Assembly (NCBI GenBank): GCA_020161505.1
Contig: JAIUNY010000022.1
Span: 1 to 52,056 of the forward strand
Origin: Armatimonadota bacterium
GTDB taxonomy: Bacteria > Armatimonadota > Fimbriimonadia > Fimbriimonadales > Fimbriimonadaceae
Direction of reading: 5' to 3'
Length of the DNA: 52,056 bases
This document shows, piece after piece, positions 24,881 through 33,732 of this stretch; the stretch's first letter is position 1, and each line of letters begins with the position of its first letter. Under the pieces are notes generated by a model. The model did not search any database. It was given only the letters and a program-made list of their open reading frames with translations, and was not told the DNA's origin. The position numbers and the translations under genes were made by a program.

Positions 24881-26394
24881 GGATGCGAAAGCGATTTGTG
24901 ATTGTCGGGGCCGGAGTCGGGGGATTGGCAACCGCTTTGCGGCTCGCCCACCGTGGGCACGAGGTGATCGTGCTCGAAAAGACGGGCGAGGTCGGGGGGC
25001 GTAATCGATCACAAACGGTGAATCAGTGCGAGTTTGATGGCGGTCCGAGCCTGATGATGATGCTCGACCCCTTCCGCAAGCTCTTTGAAGATGTGGGCGA
25101 GCGGATGGAGGATCACCTACAGATCTCGCTGTGTGACCCGAGTTACCGTGTGTTTTTCCGCGATGGCAGTCAGATTGAAGGAACGCCGAACATTGCGCGG
25201 ATGGTGGATCAGATCACCAAGCTCTGCGGAGCGCATGAGGCGGAAAAGTATCCGAAGCTGATCGGGGATCTGGGCGAGCTTTATCGGGAATCGATCCCGA
25301 ATTTCGTGCGAACAAACTATCTGAAGGCGCGCGAGATTGTCGCCCCGGGTCAGTTGTGGCGAGTGATCAAGCACGGAATGCTCTCGAACCTCTACAAGAA
25401 GATTGAGAAGCGATTTGACGATCCTCGGCTGAGGATGCTCTTTACGTTCCAGACGATGTATCTGGGTTTGAGCCCGTTCCGCGCGCCGTTCGTGTACGGA
25501 ACTCTGACTTACATGGAGTACGGCGAGGGGATTTGGTATCCCCAAGGCGGTCTGCCTGCAATCAGCGGCGCCATTGCCCAGCTGGCGATGGATCGAGGCG
25601 CGGAAATTCGGTTGAACTGCCCGGTTGCTCGAATCAGCGGGAAAGAAGCTGAGCTGGAGAGTGGGGAAGTGATCACGGCGGATGCGGTGATCAGCAACGC
25701 TGATCTGCCCTATACGCAGCGTCGTTTGGAGAAGCAGCCCACGCCTCCAAAGTATCGGAATTCGTGCAGCGCGTTTGTGTTGTATCTCGACTACGAGGGC
25801 TCGCTGCCGAAGCTTCTGCACCACAACGTGTTCTTCGGGCGCGATTATCGCGACAATCTGGAAGCGCTTTTCGGCGAACCCCGGATGCCGGACGATCCTG
25901 CGTTCTATGCCTGCATCAGCAAGCGATCTGAGCCGGGTCGAGCGCCGACCGGGCATGAAAATCTGTTCCTGCTGATCCCGTGCCCGAATCTGGAGTGTCC
26001 GTGGACGGAGACGGCTCAGGAGTCATTGAAATCGCAGGTGTTCCAACGGCTTGCGGATGAGGTGGGCTTTGATCCCTCGCGCATTCGAGGCATGGAGATG
26101 CGGACGCCCGAGGATTGGTCGCGTGAGTTGAATCTGCACCAGGGCGCGGCTTTTGGGATCAGTGCTGATCTGTTTCAGAGTGCCTTCTTCCGGCCAAAGA
26201 ATCGGTCTCTGTTTGACAAGAATCTGTACTATGTGGGAGCGTCCACCGCACCGGGCAATGGTCTGCCGATGGTGCTGATTTCGGCAGAGCTTTTGGAGAA
26301 GCGGCTGATCCATGACAAAGTGATGACGGACGGCTACGTGATGCCGGACTTCAGTGAGAATCTCCCCGAGGAGGCAAGTTGGACTCGGGAGTGA
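24877..26394 (+). CDS. crtI: Phytoene desaturase-family protein (CrtI-like), copy 1
   Basis: 505 aa. The FAD-binding N-terminus VIVGAGVGGLATALRLAHRG with the following EKTGEVGGRN and FDGGPSLMMM are characteristic of CrtI desaturases. The C-terminal FAD motif appears as NLYYVGASTAPGNGLPMVLIS. GTG 24877 is preferred (AAGGAG 7 nt upstream and a 4-bp overlap with cruF); ATG 24883 is the alternative. One of the two CrtI-like enzymes in this operon should desaturate phytoene and the other probably acts later (C-3',4' desaturation); which is which cannot be settled from sequence. The gene symbol is tentative. Confidence 0.85.
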   Translation: MRMRKRFVIVGAGVGGLATALRLAHRGHEVIVLEKTGEVGGRNRSQTVNQCEFDGGPSLMMMLDPFRKLFEDVGERMEDHLQISLCDPSYRVFFRDGSQIEGTPNIARMVDQITKLCGAHEAEKYPKLIGDLGELYRESIPNFVRTNYLKAREIVAPGQLWRVIKHGMLSNLYKKIEKRFDDPRLRMLFTFQTMYLGLSPFRAPFVYGTLTYMEYGEGIWYPQGGLPAISGAIAQLAMDRGAEIRLNCPVARISGKEAELESGEVITADAVISNADLPYTQRRLEKQPTPPKYRNSCSAFVLYLDYEGSLPKLLHHNVFFGRDYRDNLEALFGEPRMPDDPAFYACISKRSEPGRAPTGHENLFLLIPCPNLECPWTETAQESLKSQVFQRLADEVGFDPSRIRGMEMRTPEDWSRELNLHQGAAFGISADLFQSAFFRPKNRSLFDKNLYYVGASTAPGNGLPMVLISAELLEKRLIHDKVMTDGYVMPDFSENLPEEASWTRE

Positions 26395-27113
26395 GCGCCA
26401 CCGAACCGTTGACTTCGGTCGCCCAGGCGAGTTCCGGGCAAGAAGAAGGGCTGATTGGTCGATTGGTCGGAGGGATGATCCGTCGCTCGGTGAAGAAGCA
26501 GTTTCGCTGGGTGTATTGGTCACCACCTGCCCGGATGCCTGAGGGGCCTGTGGTTTTTGTCTGCACGCATCACGGCTGGTTTGACGGCTATCTGATGTTC
26601 CATGTTGTCTCCCGGCTTGGGAAGCGGTCGCTGGATTGGATCCAAGAGTTTGGCGCGTTCCCGCTGTTTCGATATGTGGGAGGAATGCCTTTCCCGCTCG
26701 GAGATGCGGCGGGTCGGGCGAAGACCTTGCGCCAGACGGTGAAATTGATGAAGGGGGAAGGACGGTCGCTCGTGCTGTTTGCCGAGGGAGTTCTGCACCA
26801 GGCTCCGGAAATTTGGGAGATCGGGGATTCCTTGAGGTTCATCGCGAAGCAGGTTCCGAATGCGACGCTGATTCCGACGGCGATCCACTACCAGCTCGGG
26901 ATTCATCAGCGACCGGAGGCATTTATTGCGTTTGGTGAACCGCTGGCTCGGGGCGAGAATTTACTCGTGGAGGCGCGGGAGAAGCTTCAGGCTCTGCTTG
27001 ACCAAACGAGCGAGCGGGCCAGGCAAAGTGAAGGTTTTGAGATTCTGGTGCAGGGCACCTTGGATGTGAACGAACGAATGGATATGCGCCAGATTCCGGG
27101 AGCCAAGCGATGA
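26379..27113 (+). CDS. PlsC-like acyltransferase, probable carotenoid glycoside acyltransferase
   Basis: About 244 aa. The acyltransferase motif H-x4-D is present as HHGWFD, and the second block as LFAEGV, a variant of the usual FPEG; IPTAIHYQLG corresponds to block IV. Its position between crtI and crtB points to acylation of the sugar on a glycosylated carotenoid rather than phospholipid synthesis. Start uncertain: TTG 26379 has GAGGAGG only 4 nt upstream, while GTG 26391 gives a GTGA overlap but 16-nt spacing. It overlaps crtB by ATGA. Confidence 0.82.
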   Translation: MDSGVSATEPLTSVAQASSGQEEGLIGRLVGGMIRRSVKKQFRWVYWSPPARMPEGPVVFVCTHHGWFDGYLMFHVVSRLGKRSLDWIQEFGAFPLFRYVGGMPFPLGDAAGRAKTLRQTVKLMKGEGRSLVLFAEGVLHQAPEIWEIGDSLRFIAKQVPNATLIPTAIHYQLGIHQRPEAFIAFGEPLARGENLLVEAREKLQALLDQTSERARQSEGFEILVQGTLDVNERMDMRQIPGAKR

Positions 27114-28030
27114 GCCGCGTCCTTGCCAGCCACGCCGACTACGCCGAGTGCGAGGCTTTGCATCGTCGGTTCGGCACGACGTACTACTTTGCGACCAAGC
27201 AGTTTCCGAAACTTGTTCAGCAGGATGTCCATGCAGTGTATGGATTCGTGCGGGTTCCGGATGAATGGGTGGACAATCCCGGCTCGTTGACTCTGGATGA
27301 GCGTCAGGCCCTACTGTGCGACTGGCGAACGCAGTTGATGGATGGTCTTACCGGCGTGACCCCGGAGTCGGGGGTGATGCGGGCGTTTGTTCAGACTTTG
27401 CAGAGCCGGAAGATCCCTCTTGAGGAGCCGCTGGTGTTCCTGGATGCGATGGAAATGGATCTGACGGTGGGGTGCTACGACACCTACGCTGATCTGCAAA
27501 CCTACATGCGCGGGAGCGCGAGCGCGGTCGGGGTGATGATGCTCAGCGTGCTCGAAGACGAACCGACATCCGCCAAGCGCGAGGCGGCGATGCTTCTGGG
27601 AGAAGCCATGCAGATGACGAACTTCCTGCGGGATATCGCCGAGGACCTGACTCGGGATCGCATCTACATGCCGTTGGAGGACATGGATCGGTTCGGGGTG
27701 AGCGTGGATCAGCTGCGGGCAGGGGTCTTTGATGCGCGGCTGGAGCGGCTGATGCGATATGAAATCGACCGGACTCGGGCGCTCTATGCGGCCTCCGATG
27801 AAGGGATTCGGCAGTTGAGTCGCAGCACGCAGAGGGCGGTTTTGTTGGCTCGTGTGCTGTATTCCCAGATCCTGGATCGGATTGAGGCGCAGGGGTGCAA
27901 TCCGTTTGCGGGTCGGGCTCGCACCAGTTCGGCGGACAAGATTTTCTCGGCGGCCCGCGTGGTTTTGGCTCCTGGTCGGACTTTGGATGCCCTGGCTTCT
28001 CGGCAAGATCGAAGGATCACGGTTCTGTAG
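27110..28030 (+). CDS. crtB: Phytoene synthase
   Basis: 306-aa head-to-head prenyl synthase condensing two GGPP to phytoene. TTYYFATKQFP lies at the start of the fold. The first Asp-rich motif is PDEWVD, slightly altered from DDxxD; the second is GEAMQMTNFLRDIAEDLTRD, which carries the signature DIxED. YMPLEDMDRFGV follows as in CrtB. A squalene synthase (HpnC/D) is the main alternative, but the carotenoid neighbours decide for CrtB. It starts within the acyltransferase stop and ends 2 bp before the next gene. Confidence 0.92.
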   Translation: MSRVLASHADYAECEALHRRFGTTYYFATKQFPKLVQQDVHAVYGFVRVPDEWVDNPGSLTLDERQALLCDWRTQLMDGLTGVTPESGVMRAFVQTLQSRKIPLEEPLVFLDAMEMDLTVGCYDTYADLQTYMRGSASAVGVMMLSVLEDEPTSAKREAAMLLGEAMQMTNFLRDIAEDLTRDRIYMPLEDMDRFGVSVDQLRAGVFDARLERLMRYEIDRTRALYAASDEGIRQLSRSTQRAVLLARVLYSQILDRIEAQGCNPFAGRARTSSADKIFSAARVVLAPGRTLDALASRQDRRITVL

Positions 28031-28032
28031 GC

Positions 28033-29478
28033 ATGGCGCGATCCACGGTGGTGATTGGCGCGGGGATGGGCGGCCTCAGCGCGGCGATCCATGCTCGGTT
28101 GGAAGGCTGGGATGTTTTGGTGGTGGAGGCGGGGGCCGCTCCCGGAGGAAAAGCTGCGGGGATCAGCGAGAGCGGTTTCATGCTCGATCCTGGGCCAAGC
28201 ATCATCATCTTGCCTCGGCTGTATGAGGCGGTCTTCGCCCGCGCCGGGCGGCGGATGTCGGACGAGCTGGTGTTCGATCGTTTGCCGACGCTGAGCCGCG
28301 TCTACTTTGAGGGAGAAGGAATGGTCGATCTCCCGGCGGACTACGAGGCTTGCCTTGATTTGCTCAGGCAGGTTGCTCCCAAGGACTTAGCTGGGTTCGA
28401 GAAGCTTATGGCATCGCTGGATCAGGTGGCACCGTATGTGGATCAGAGCGTGTTCAGTAAGCCGTTTGACAAGCCGTCGGATATGATGAATCCGGCTCTG
28501 CTCAAATTTGGGATCAAGTTCAATCCTCTGCGCGATTACAAGATGCTCGTGGATGGGTACTTTGAGTCGCCTTTGCTGAGAAGTTTCTTTTATGGGTTCC
28601 CGAGTTACGGCGGGCAGACGTACCGGAGCAAGGCCCCGGGAGCGTTTATGATTCCTTATTACATGCTTCGGGAAGGAGTGTTCTTCCCACGGGGCGGCGT
28701 TCGGGCGATTCCTCAGGCTTTTTATCGGCTAGCTCGGTCGCTGGGGGTGGAGTTTCAATTCAATACAAAGGTATCGAAATTTGTCGTAGGTGATCGCCCG
28801 GTGGCGATTGAAACGACCGAAGGCGAGAGAATTGAAGCGGAGCAATTCATCAGCAATGTTGATCCCTGGACCCTGCCCGCAGATGGTCAGCCGAAGTCGG
28901 GTGAGCCGAGCTTTAGTTACTTTACATGCCACTGGGGAATCAGGAAGAAATTGGCGGGTTTTGACCACCATACATTATTTGTCCCCTCTACTTTTGAATC
29001 TGGTTTTGCGTCTCTCTATGAGAAGCGCCGATTCCCGGATCGGCCGATTGTCTATGTGAATGACGTCAGCGGGCTTGATCCTGAGGCGGCACCGGAAGGG
29101 CACTCCTTGGTCTTTGCGGTTGTGACTTCTCCGGCAGCGGTGGAGGGGATTGACTGGGTGGCCGAGTCTCCAGTTTATCGGGACCGCGTGCGAGGGGAAA
29201 TCGCTCGCGCGGGGATTGAGTGGAGTGATGAAGATGTCGTGTTTGAGCGCATCCAGAATCCTCTCTACTTTGCCGAGAAGCATGGGAATTACAAGGGGTC
29301 GCTCTATGGGCCAGATGAGGAGCATCGGTTGTGGGGGATCTTCCCGTTGGCAAACCGCGATCCTCGGTATGGGAATGTGGCGTACTGTGGCGGAGCCGTA
29401 CAGCCTGGCGCAGGGTTGCCAATGGCGACTTTGAGTGGTCAATTTGCTGTTCAGGTGTTAGGGAAGAGTCGTCGGTAG
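28033..29478 (+). CDS. CrtI/CrtD-family carotenoid desaturase, copy 2
   Basis: 481 aa. The FAD motif VVIGAGMGGLSAAIHARLEG is followed by EAGAAPGGKA and LDPGPSIIILP (the DPGPS variant is common in CrtI/CrtD). The C-terminus YCGGAVQPGAGLPMATLSG is the second FAD motif. Start at ATG 28033, 2 bp after crtB; the longer upstream frame runs inside crtB. It is probably the second oxidoreductase of the pathway, such as a 3,4-desaturase acting on the hydroxylated product, but phytoene desaturation cannot be excluded. Base composition and codon use match its neighbours. Confidence 0.85.
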   Translation: MARSTVVIGAGMGGLSAAIHARLEGWDVLVVEAGAAPGGKAAGISESGFMLDPGPSIIILPRLYEAVFARAGRRMSDELVFDRLPTLSRVYFEGEGMVDLPADYEACLDLLRQVAPKDLAGFEKLMASLDQVAPYVDQSVFSKPFDKPSDMMNPALLKFGIKFNPLRDYKMLVDGYFESPLLRSFFYGFPSYGGQTYRSKAPGAFMIPYYMLREGVFFPRGGVRAIPQAFYRLARSLGVEFQFNTKVSKFVVGDRPVAIETTEGERIEAEQFISNVDPWTLPADGQPKSGEPSFSYFTCHWGIRKKLAGFDHHTLFVPSTFESGFASLYEKRRFPDRPIVYVNDVSGLDPEAAPEGHSLVFAVVTSPAAVEGIDWVAESPVYRDRVRGEIARAGIEWSDEDVVFERIQNPLYFAEKHGNYKGSLYGPDEEHRLWGIFPLANRDPRYGNVAYCGGAVQPGAGLPMATLSGQFAVQVLGKSRR

Positions 29479-29560
29479 CAGACAACACCCGCGCTGGAAG
29501 AATCGGAAAAAGCCAATAACGGTCGGCGGTACGGCCCCTCCCGGCCTTTGGCCACCTTCC

Positions 29561-29574
29561 CCGAGCGAGCTCGG
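29561..29574. other. Short hairpin in gene-free region
   Basis: CCGAGC (29561-29566) and GCTCGG (29569-29574) are 2 nt apart, flanked by partly pairing CCTTCC and AGAGGG. The 29479-29805 gap holds no gene; the rest upstream of the repeats shows nothing recognisable. Confidence 0.5.
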
Positions 29575-29677
29575 AGAGGGCGAGTGTCGAGGCACAGTTG
29601 CCTATTCAATAAGAGGAGTGTCCAAGAACGCATACCTTCTGACTTGCAAGGTGTCGGTAAACTTACAACAAGTTAAG

Positions 29678-29810
29678 GAAAACCCGACCCTAAAGGGATC
29701 GGGGCACCCTCATTGCGACTTACCGAAAACCCGACCCTGAAGGGATCGGGGCACCCTCATGACGACATACCGAGAACCCGACCCCTAAGAGGCTCTGGGC
29801 ACCCGCTAAG
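29678..29810. repeat. Three 47-bp tandem repeats with internal inverted repeat
   Basis: Units start at 29678, 29725 and 29772. Units 1 and 2 are nearly identical and unit 3 has diverged. Each contains CCCGACCCT, two bases, then AGGGATCGGG, which folds into a hairpin with one bulged A, followed by GCACCC. They lie between convergent crtI copy 2 and etfA and reach the end of etfA. They might act as bidirectional transcription barriers or be REP-like elements; no T run follows. Confidence 0.85.
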
Positions 29811-30702
29811 CCTTCGGCATCTTTTCCATCAGCTGAGGAATCGCTTCGTAGAGATCCATCACGAGTCCAAGGTCGGCGATTTCGAAGATGGGAGCATCCC
29901 CATCGGTGTTGATGGCGACGATGACCTTGCTATCTTTGATCCCGGCCATGTGCTGGGTGGATCCGCTGATGCCGCACGCCAAGTAGAGATTTGGAGCCAC
30001 GACCTTGCCGGTTTGCCCGACTTGGAGCTCGTTACTCGCAATGCCGCTATCGACGGCAGCGCGGGTGGCTCCGGCGGCTCCGCCGAGGTGGTCGGCTAGA
30101 CCGCCAATCAGTCGTTCGAAGGTGTCGGCATCCTTCAAGGGTCTGCCTCCACTGACGACAACTCCGGCTTGGCTCAGATCAGGGCGTCCGCCTTGCTTGG
30201 CCGAGGCACTGACTCGCCGCGTGGTACCGGCGAATTGGGGCTTGGTATGGACGACTTCCGATGAGCCCGATCGCACAGCTTCCGGGAAACCGGCCGGGCG
30301 AACAGTCATGAGGATGGGAGAGCCGCTGACTTGGACGGTCGCGAGCACGGAACCTGCGAGCATCGGCCGGACAAAGGTGTCCTTGCTGACAATCTTCAGA
30401 ACGTCGGTGACCATGGGCGCATCGAGCAGACCGGCAAGCCGGGGAAGGACATCCTTGCTCCGCATCGCGCTGACGGCGGCGATGTGGGTGCTTTCATTCA
30501 CCAAATCCTTCAGGGCGTGGGCGAGAAAGTCGGCGGGGGGCAGGCTGGGGAGGCCGAACGTGAGCACGCGACGTGCGCCGAGATCGGTGACCGCTTCGCC
30601 GGTGAGTTGGATGATGTCGAATGGCAGGTCGAGGGCCTGGGCGAACCTGGCACCTTGGATCGCGTCTGCTCCATCGAAGGCGATCAGCAGCAGATGGCTC
30701 AC
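29806..30702 (-). CDS. etfA: Electron transfer flavoprotein alpha subunit
   Basis: 298 aa. It holds the FAD of the ETF heterodimer, which passes electrons from acyl-CoA dehydrogenases to the quinone pool. The C-terminal FAD domain is diagnostic: VVVSGGRPLKDAD, then QVGQTGKVVAPNLYLACGIS and AGIKDSKVIVAINTD. It overlaps etfB by 4 bp. The 3' end adjoins the 47-bp repeats. It belongs to the housekeeping (type I) ETF rather than bifurcating forms, judged by length and partners; this is inference. Confidence 0.95.
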   Translation of the reverse strand: MSHLLLIAFDGADAIQGARFAQALDLPFDIIQLTGEAVTDLGARRVLTFGLPSLPPADFLAHALKDLVNESTHIAAVSAMRSKDVLPRLAGLLDAPMVTDVLKIVSKDTFVRPMLAGSVLATVQVSGSPILMTVRPAGFPEAVRSGSSEVVHTKPQFAGTTRRVSASAKQGGRPDLSQAGVVVSGGRPLKDADTFERLIGGLADHLGGAAGATRAAVDSGIASNELQVGQTGKVVAPNLYLACGISGSTQHMAGIKDSKVIVAINTDGDAPIFEIADLGLVMDLYEAIPQLMEKMPKA

Positions 30703-31439
30703 GCGATCACCCCCATTTCTTTCAGGGCATCCACGAGCTCATCCACCGACCCGACCTTGCGACCGCCTGCGCGGGCTGGCGGGGCTTCGAGATTCAAGGT
30801 TTTGACTTGGGGTTCGAGCGATGTGGCCCTCTCCCGCTTCGAAAGAGGCTTACTCCGAGCTTTGATGATGCCGGGCAGAGCGATGTAGCGAGGCTCGTTG
30901 AGACGCAAATCGGTGGTGATGAGGCACGGCGTTTTGAGGAGAAGAGTCTCCCCGCCATCGTCGGTTTCTCTTTCAACGGTGACGTTGCCTTCGGCTGGGC
31001 TGACCTTGCTGGCAAACGTAGCCTGGGGCCAGCCAAGCTTCGCGGCGAGCCTCTGGCCGACTTGGTTGTTGTCTTCGTCGGTGGCTTGCTTGCCCATCAG
31101 CACCACGTCGGGCTGAAGATCGTTCACCAAGGCGGCAAGCTCGGCCGCGATCGCGCGCGGGTCGAGGGCGTCGGTGGTTTCGATGAGGATCGCCTCGTCG
31201 GCACCCATGGCGAGGGCTTTGCGGAGTTGCTCTTCGGTCTCGGCACCTCCGATACTCACGGCGACAATGCTGACGCTGGCATCCCGCTCCTTCATACGGA
31301 CGGCTTCTTCAACAGCGATCTCATCGAATGGATTGATGTCGAATTTGATGCCAGAAAGATCGAGGCCGGAACCGTCGGCCAAGGGTTTCACCTTGGCGTA
31401 AGGGTCGGGCACGCGCTTGATGGGAACGAGAACTTTCAT
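30699..31439 (-). CDS. etfB: Electron transfer flavoprotein beta subunit
   Basis: 246 aa, the AMP-binding subunit of ETF. KVLVPIKRVPDPYAKVKP at the N-terminus, NPFDEIAVEEAVRMKE, and the nucleotide loop MGKQATDEDNNQVGQ near residue 120 are conserved. It is the second gene of fadN-like/etfB/etfA, with 22 bp to the upstream gene and overlap with etfA, so one transcript is likely, linking beta-oxidation to electron transfer. Confidence 0.95.
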   Translation of the reverse strand: MKVLVPIKRVPDPYAKVKPLADGSGLDLSGIKFDINPFDEIAVEEAVRMKERDASVSIVAVSIGGAETEEQLRKALAMGADEAILIETTDALDPRAIAAELAALVNDLQPDVVLMGKQATDEDNNQVGQRLAAKLGWPQATFASKVSPAEGNVTVERETDDGGETLLLKTPCLITTDLRLNEPRYIALPGIIKARSKPLSKRERATSLEPQVKTLNLEAPPARAGGRKVGSVDELVDALKEMGVIA

Positions 31440-31461
31440 AGGGTCTGCAGAGATGGAAAAT

Positions 31462-33621
31462 CTAGTTGCGAAGAGGCTTGCCCGAGTCGAGCATGTGCTT
31501 GATTCGGGCTACGGAGAGTCCTTCCTTGCACAGAGCGATGAAGGCTTCGCGCTCCATTTGGATCGCTTCTTCGAGGCTGCTGGCGCGAGAGAAGATGCCT
31601 TTGGATTTGTCGCTAATGGTTTGATCCCACTGCGTGAGGGCACCTTTCGAGACGAGATCCTGCTGCATGGAGTCGATCATTCCTTTGAGAGGCCCGGCGA
31701 CGGCTTGCCAGGTCGGGAGTGGCTTCGGCGTGGCCTTCTGGGCGAGGGCTTTGGCGTCCATGAGCAAGCGATCCGGATGGTAGACGGTCACATCGTCGCG
31801 GACGAGATAGCCATACCGTCGGGCGTCGTCGGCATTGAGCGAGAGCTGGCCGAGAGCAAGAGTCTTGATCGCCTCTGTCAGTCCCTTTGCCCCTTGATCT
31901 TGAGTGCGAAGTCGGAGGAATGCATTGCCCGCTCCTCCCGGAATCAGTCCAACTTTGGACTCGGGGAGGCCGATTTGGGTCTCGGGCGAGGCGGCGATTT
32001 GACTGCATCCGAGGGCCAGTTCGAGGCCGCCGCCGAGACAGTATCCCCAGATCGCTGCGACTCCAGGAACCTCGCGGAGCCGGAGGTTGAGTCGCTGGAA
32101 CTCAGCAATGGCATGATCGATCGCCTCGAAGTCGCCCTCATCGATCTTGCTGGCGAAGAACTTGAGGTCAAATCCGACGCTGAAGACCTTGGCTTCGCTC
32201 GTGAGGACAAATCGGGTGACGGAGCCTTCGTCCAGAATTTGGTGCAGGCTTGCAACAGCGGTCGGAGTCACCGTGCCCATCTTGGTGGTGAGAGCAATCG
32301 CCGTGACGCCATCGCCGAGGTCGCGCAGATTGATGTCCGGATAGTGGGCGATGATGGGGAACTCTTGGATGGTTGCGTACTGCGGCTCCGGTGCGGGGCT
32401 GAAGAAGGTTCCGTCGTGGCTCTTCACTTGGCCCGAGTTGTAGTACTGGCCAGCCGCAAGACCGAGGTGATCGGCACCGATGGCATCGATCATCTCGAAT
32501 GGGCCCATCTCCCAGCCGAACCCCCAGCGCATCACGCGGTCGAAGTCTTGAACGTTGTGCGAGACTTCCTCGGCGATCTGCACGGCGTAGTGGAGCGCGG
32601 GGATCAGGTATTCGCGGAGGTATTCGCCGACTTCATCCTTGCCTTGCAGAGCTTCGCGGAGGCGTTCTCCCAGCGGTTTTCGACCAAGCGCGGAGAGCGC
32701 GGGGAGGTCAACTTCTCGAGTCTCGCGATAAGCGAAGGTGCCGAGGTCGAGAGCGAGAAACTGCTTGCCTTCCTTGCGGTAGTAGCCCTGACCGGACTTG
32801 CCGCCGAGCCATCCCTTTTCCATCAGAAAGTCAATGCTCTTGGGGTTGGCAAGCTTGCTGGTCATCGGGTCGTGGGGGCAACGATCAATGAGGTTCTGGG
32901 CGATGTCGACCATGATGTCGATGCCGACAAGGTCGTTGAGCCGGAAGCTGCCGCTTTTGGGGCGTCCAAGGAAGGGGCCGGTGATGGCATCGACCATTTC
33001 GATGCTGAATCCGAGTTTCTCCGCTACGTGCGTGGCCCAGAACATGCTCCACATGCCGTACCGGTTGGCAATGAACCCGGGGGTGTCCTTGACGGTGACC
33101 ACCCGGCGGGCGCAGGCATCCTCAAGGAACGCGCTCATTCTGCGGACGATTTCCGGGTCGGTGTCGTCGGTGGGAATGAGTTCGAGCAGTTTGAGATAGC
33201 GCGGGGGATTGAAGAAGTGGGTGCCGAGGAATTTGCCCTTGAAGGCATCCCTACGGCCTTCGGTGAGGAGGGCAATTTGGAGTCCGCTGGTGTTGGTGGA
33301 GACGAACGCATCTTCTCGGATCAGAGGTTCGATCTGAGCGAAGAGGGCTCGTTTGGCATCGAGCTTTTCGATGATGGCCTCGCACACCCAGTCGGCCTCG
33401 CGCACCCAGTCGAGGTTCTCAGCGACGCTTCCGGCGCGGATGGAATCGACGGTTGCATCGAGGTAAAAGTGGGGAGGTCGGGCCGCTTTGGCCGCTTCGA
33501 GTCGTTGGCGGATGGCGTCCGCATCTTGATCGAGGAGGGTGACGTTGAAGCCGATGTTTGCCAAATGGGCGGCAATTCCTGACCCCATCGTCCCGGCACC
33601 TATGACGCAGACGTTTCGCAT
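31462..33621 (-). CDS. 3-hydroxyacyl-CoA dehydrogenase / enoyl-CoA hydratase fusion (FadN-like)
   Basis: 719 aa. The order is reversed relative to E. coli FadB: the NAD-binding dehydrogenase is N-terminal (VCVIGAGTMGSGIAAHLA, then STNTSGL and THFFNPPRYLKLLEL) with a second dehydrogenase domain after residue 200. The crotonase/hydratase domain is C-terminal (GYCLGGGLELALGCSQIA and GLPESKVGLIPGGAG, both catalytic Glu present). This is the FadN/YusL arrangement, hydrating and oxidising acyl-CoA intermediates. ATG 33621 is the start; the frame is open further upstream but crosses the divergent gene. GGTGG lies 5 nt before the ATG. No acyl-CoA dehydrogenase or thiolase is adjacent. Confidence 0.93.
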   Translation of the reverse strand: MRNVCVIGAGTMGSGIAAHLANIGFNVTLLDQDADAIRQRLEAAKAARPPHFYLDATVDSIRAGSVAENLDWVREADWVCEAIIEKLDAKRALFAQIEPLIREDAFVSTNTSGLQIALLTEGRRDAFKGKFLGTHFFNPPRYLKLLELIPTDDTDPEIVRRMSAFLEDACARRVVTVKDTPGFIANRYGMWSMFWATHVAEKLGFSIEMVDAITGPFLGRPKSGSFRLNDLVGIDIMVDIAQNLIDRCPHDPMTSKLANPKSIDFLMEKGWLGGKSGQGYYRKEGKQFLALDLGTFAYRETREVDLPALSALGRKPLGERLREALQGKDEVGEYLREYLIPALHYAVQIAEEVSHNVQDFDRVMRWGFGWEMGPFEMIDAIGADHLGLAAGQYYNSGQVKSHDGTFFSPAPEPQYATIQEFPIIAHYPDINLRDLGDGVTAIALTTKMGTVTPTAVASLHQILDEGSVTRFVLTSEAKVFSVGFDLKFFASKIDEGDFEAIDHAIAEFQRLNLRLREVPGVAAIWGYCLGGGLELALGCSQIAASPETQIGLPESKVGLIPGGAGNAFLRLRTQDQGAKGLTEAIKTLALGQLSLNADDARRYGYLVRDDVTVYHPDRLLMDAKALAQKATPKPLPTWQAVAGPLKGMIDSMQQDLVSKGALTQWDQTISDKSKGIFSRASSLEEAIQMEREAFIALCKEGLSVARIKHMLDSGKPLRN

Positions 33622-33718
33622 GTATCCACCAGTGGAGCGTTCTAGCATACCAAGCCTGGGTCGGGTTTCCCAGTCGGAGAGACCAGTGGGGGCTCGGAGA
33701 ACATAGAGGTTCATACGG

Positions 33719-33724
33719 TAAATT
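33719..33724 (+). promoter_or_regulatory. Candidate -10 box of metH C-terminal gene
   Basis: TAAATT ends 8 nt before ATG 33733, with no Shine-Dalgarno. Confidence 0.45.
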
Positions 33725-33732
33725 GGCACCCG

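Noticed and set aside
29678-29810. CRISPR array
   Set aside because: Units are adjacent with no spacers between them, and no cas genes are nearby.
31417-33582. 721-aa open frame on plus strand
   Set aside because: Antisense shadow of the FadN-like gene; no family motifs, and the minus frame has clear NAD and crotonase motifs.
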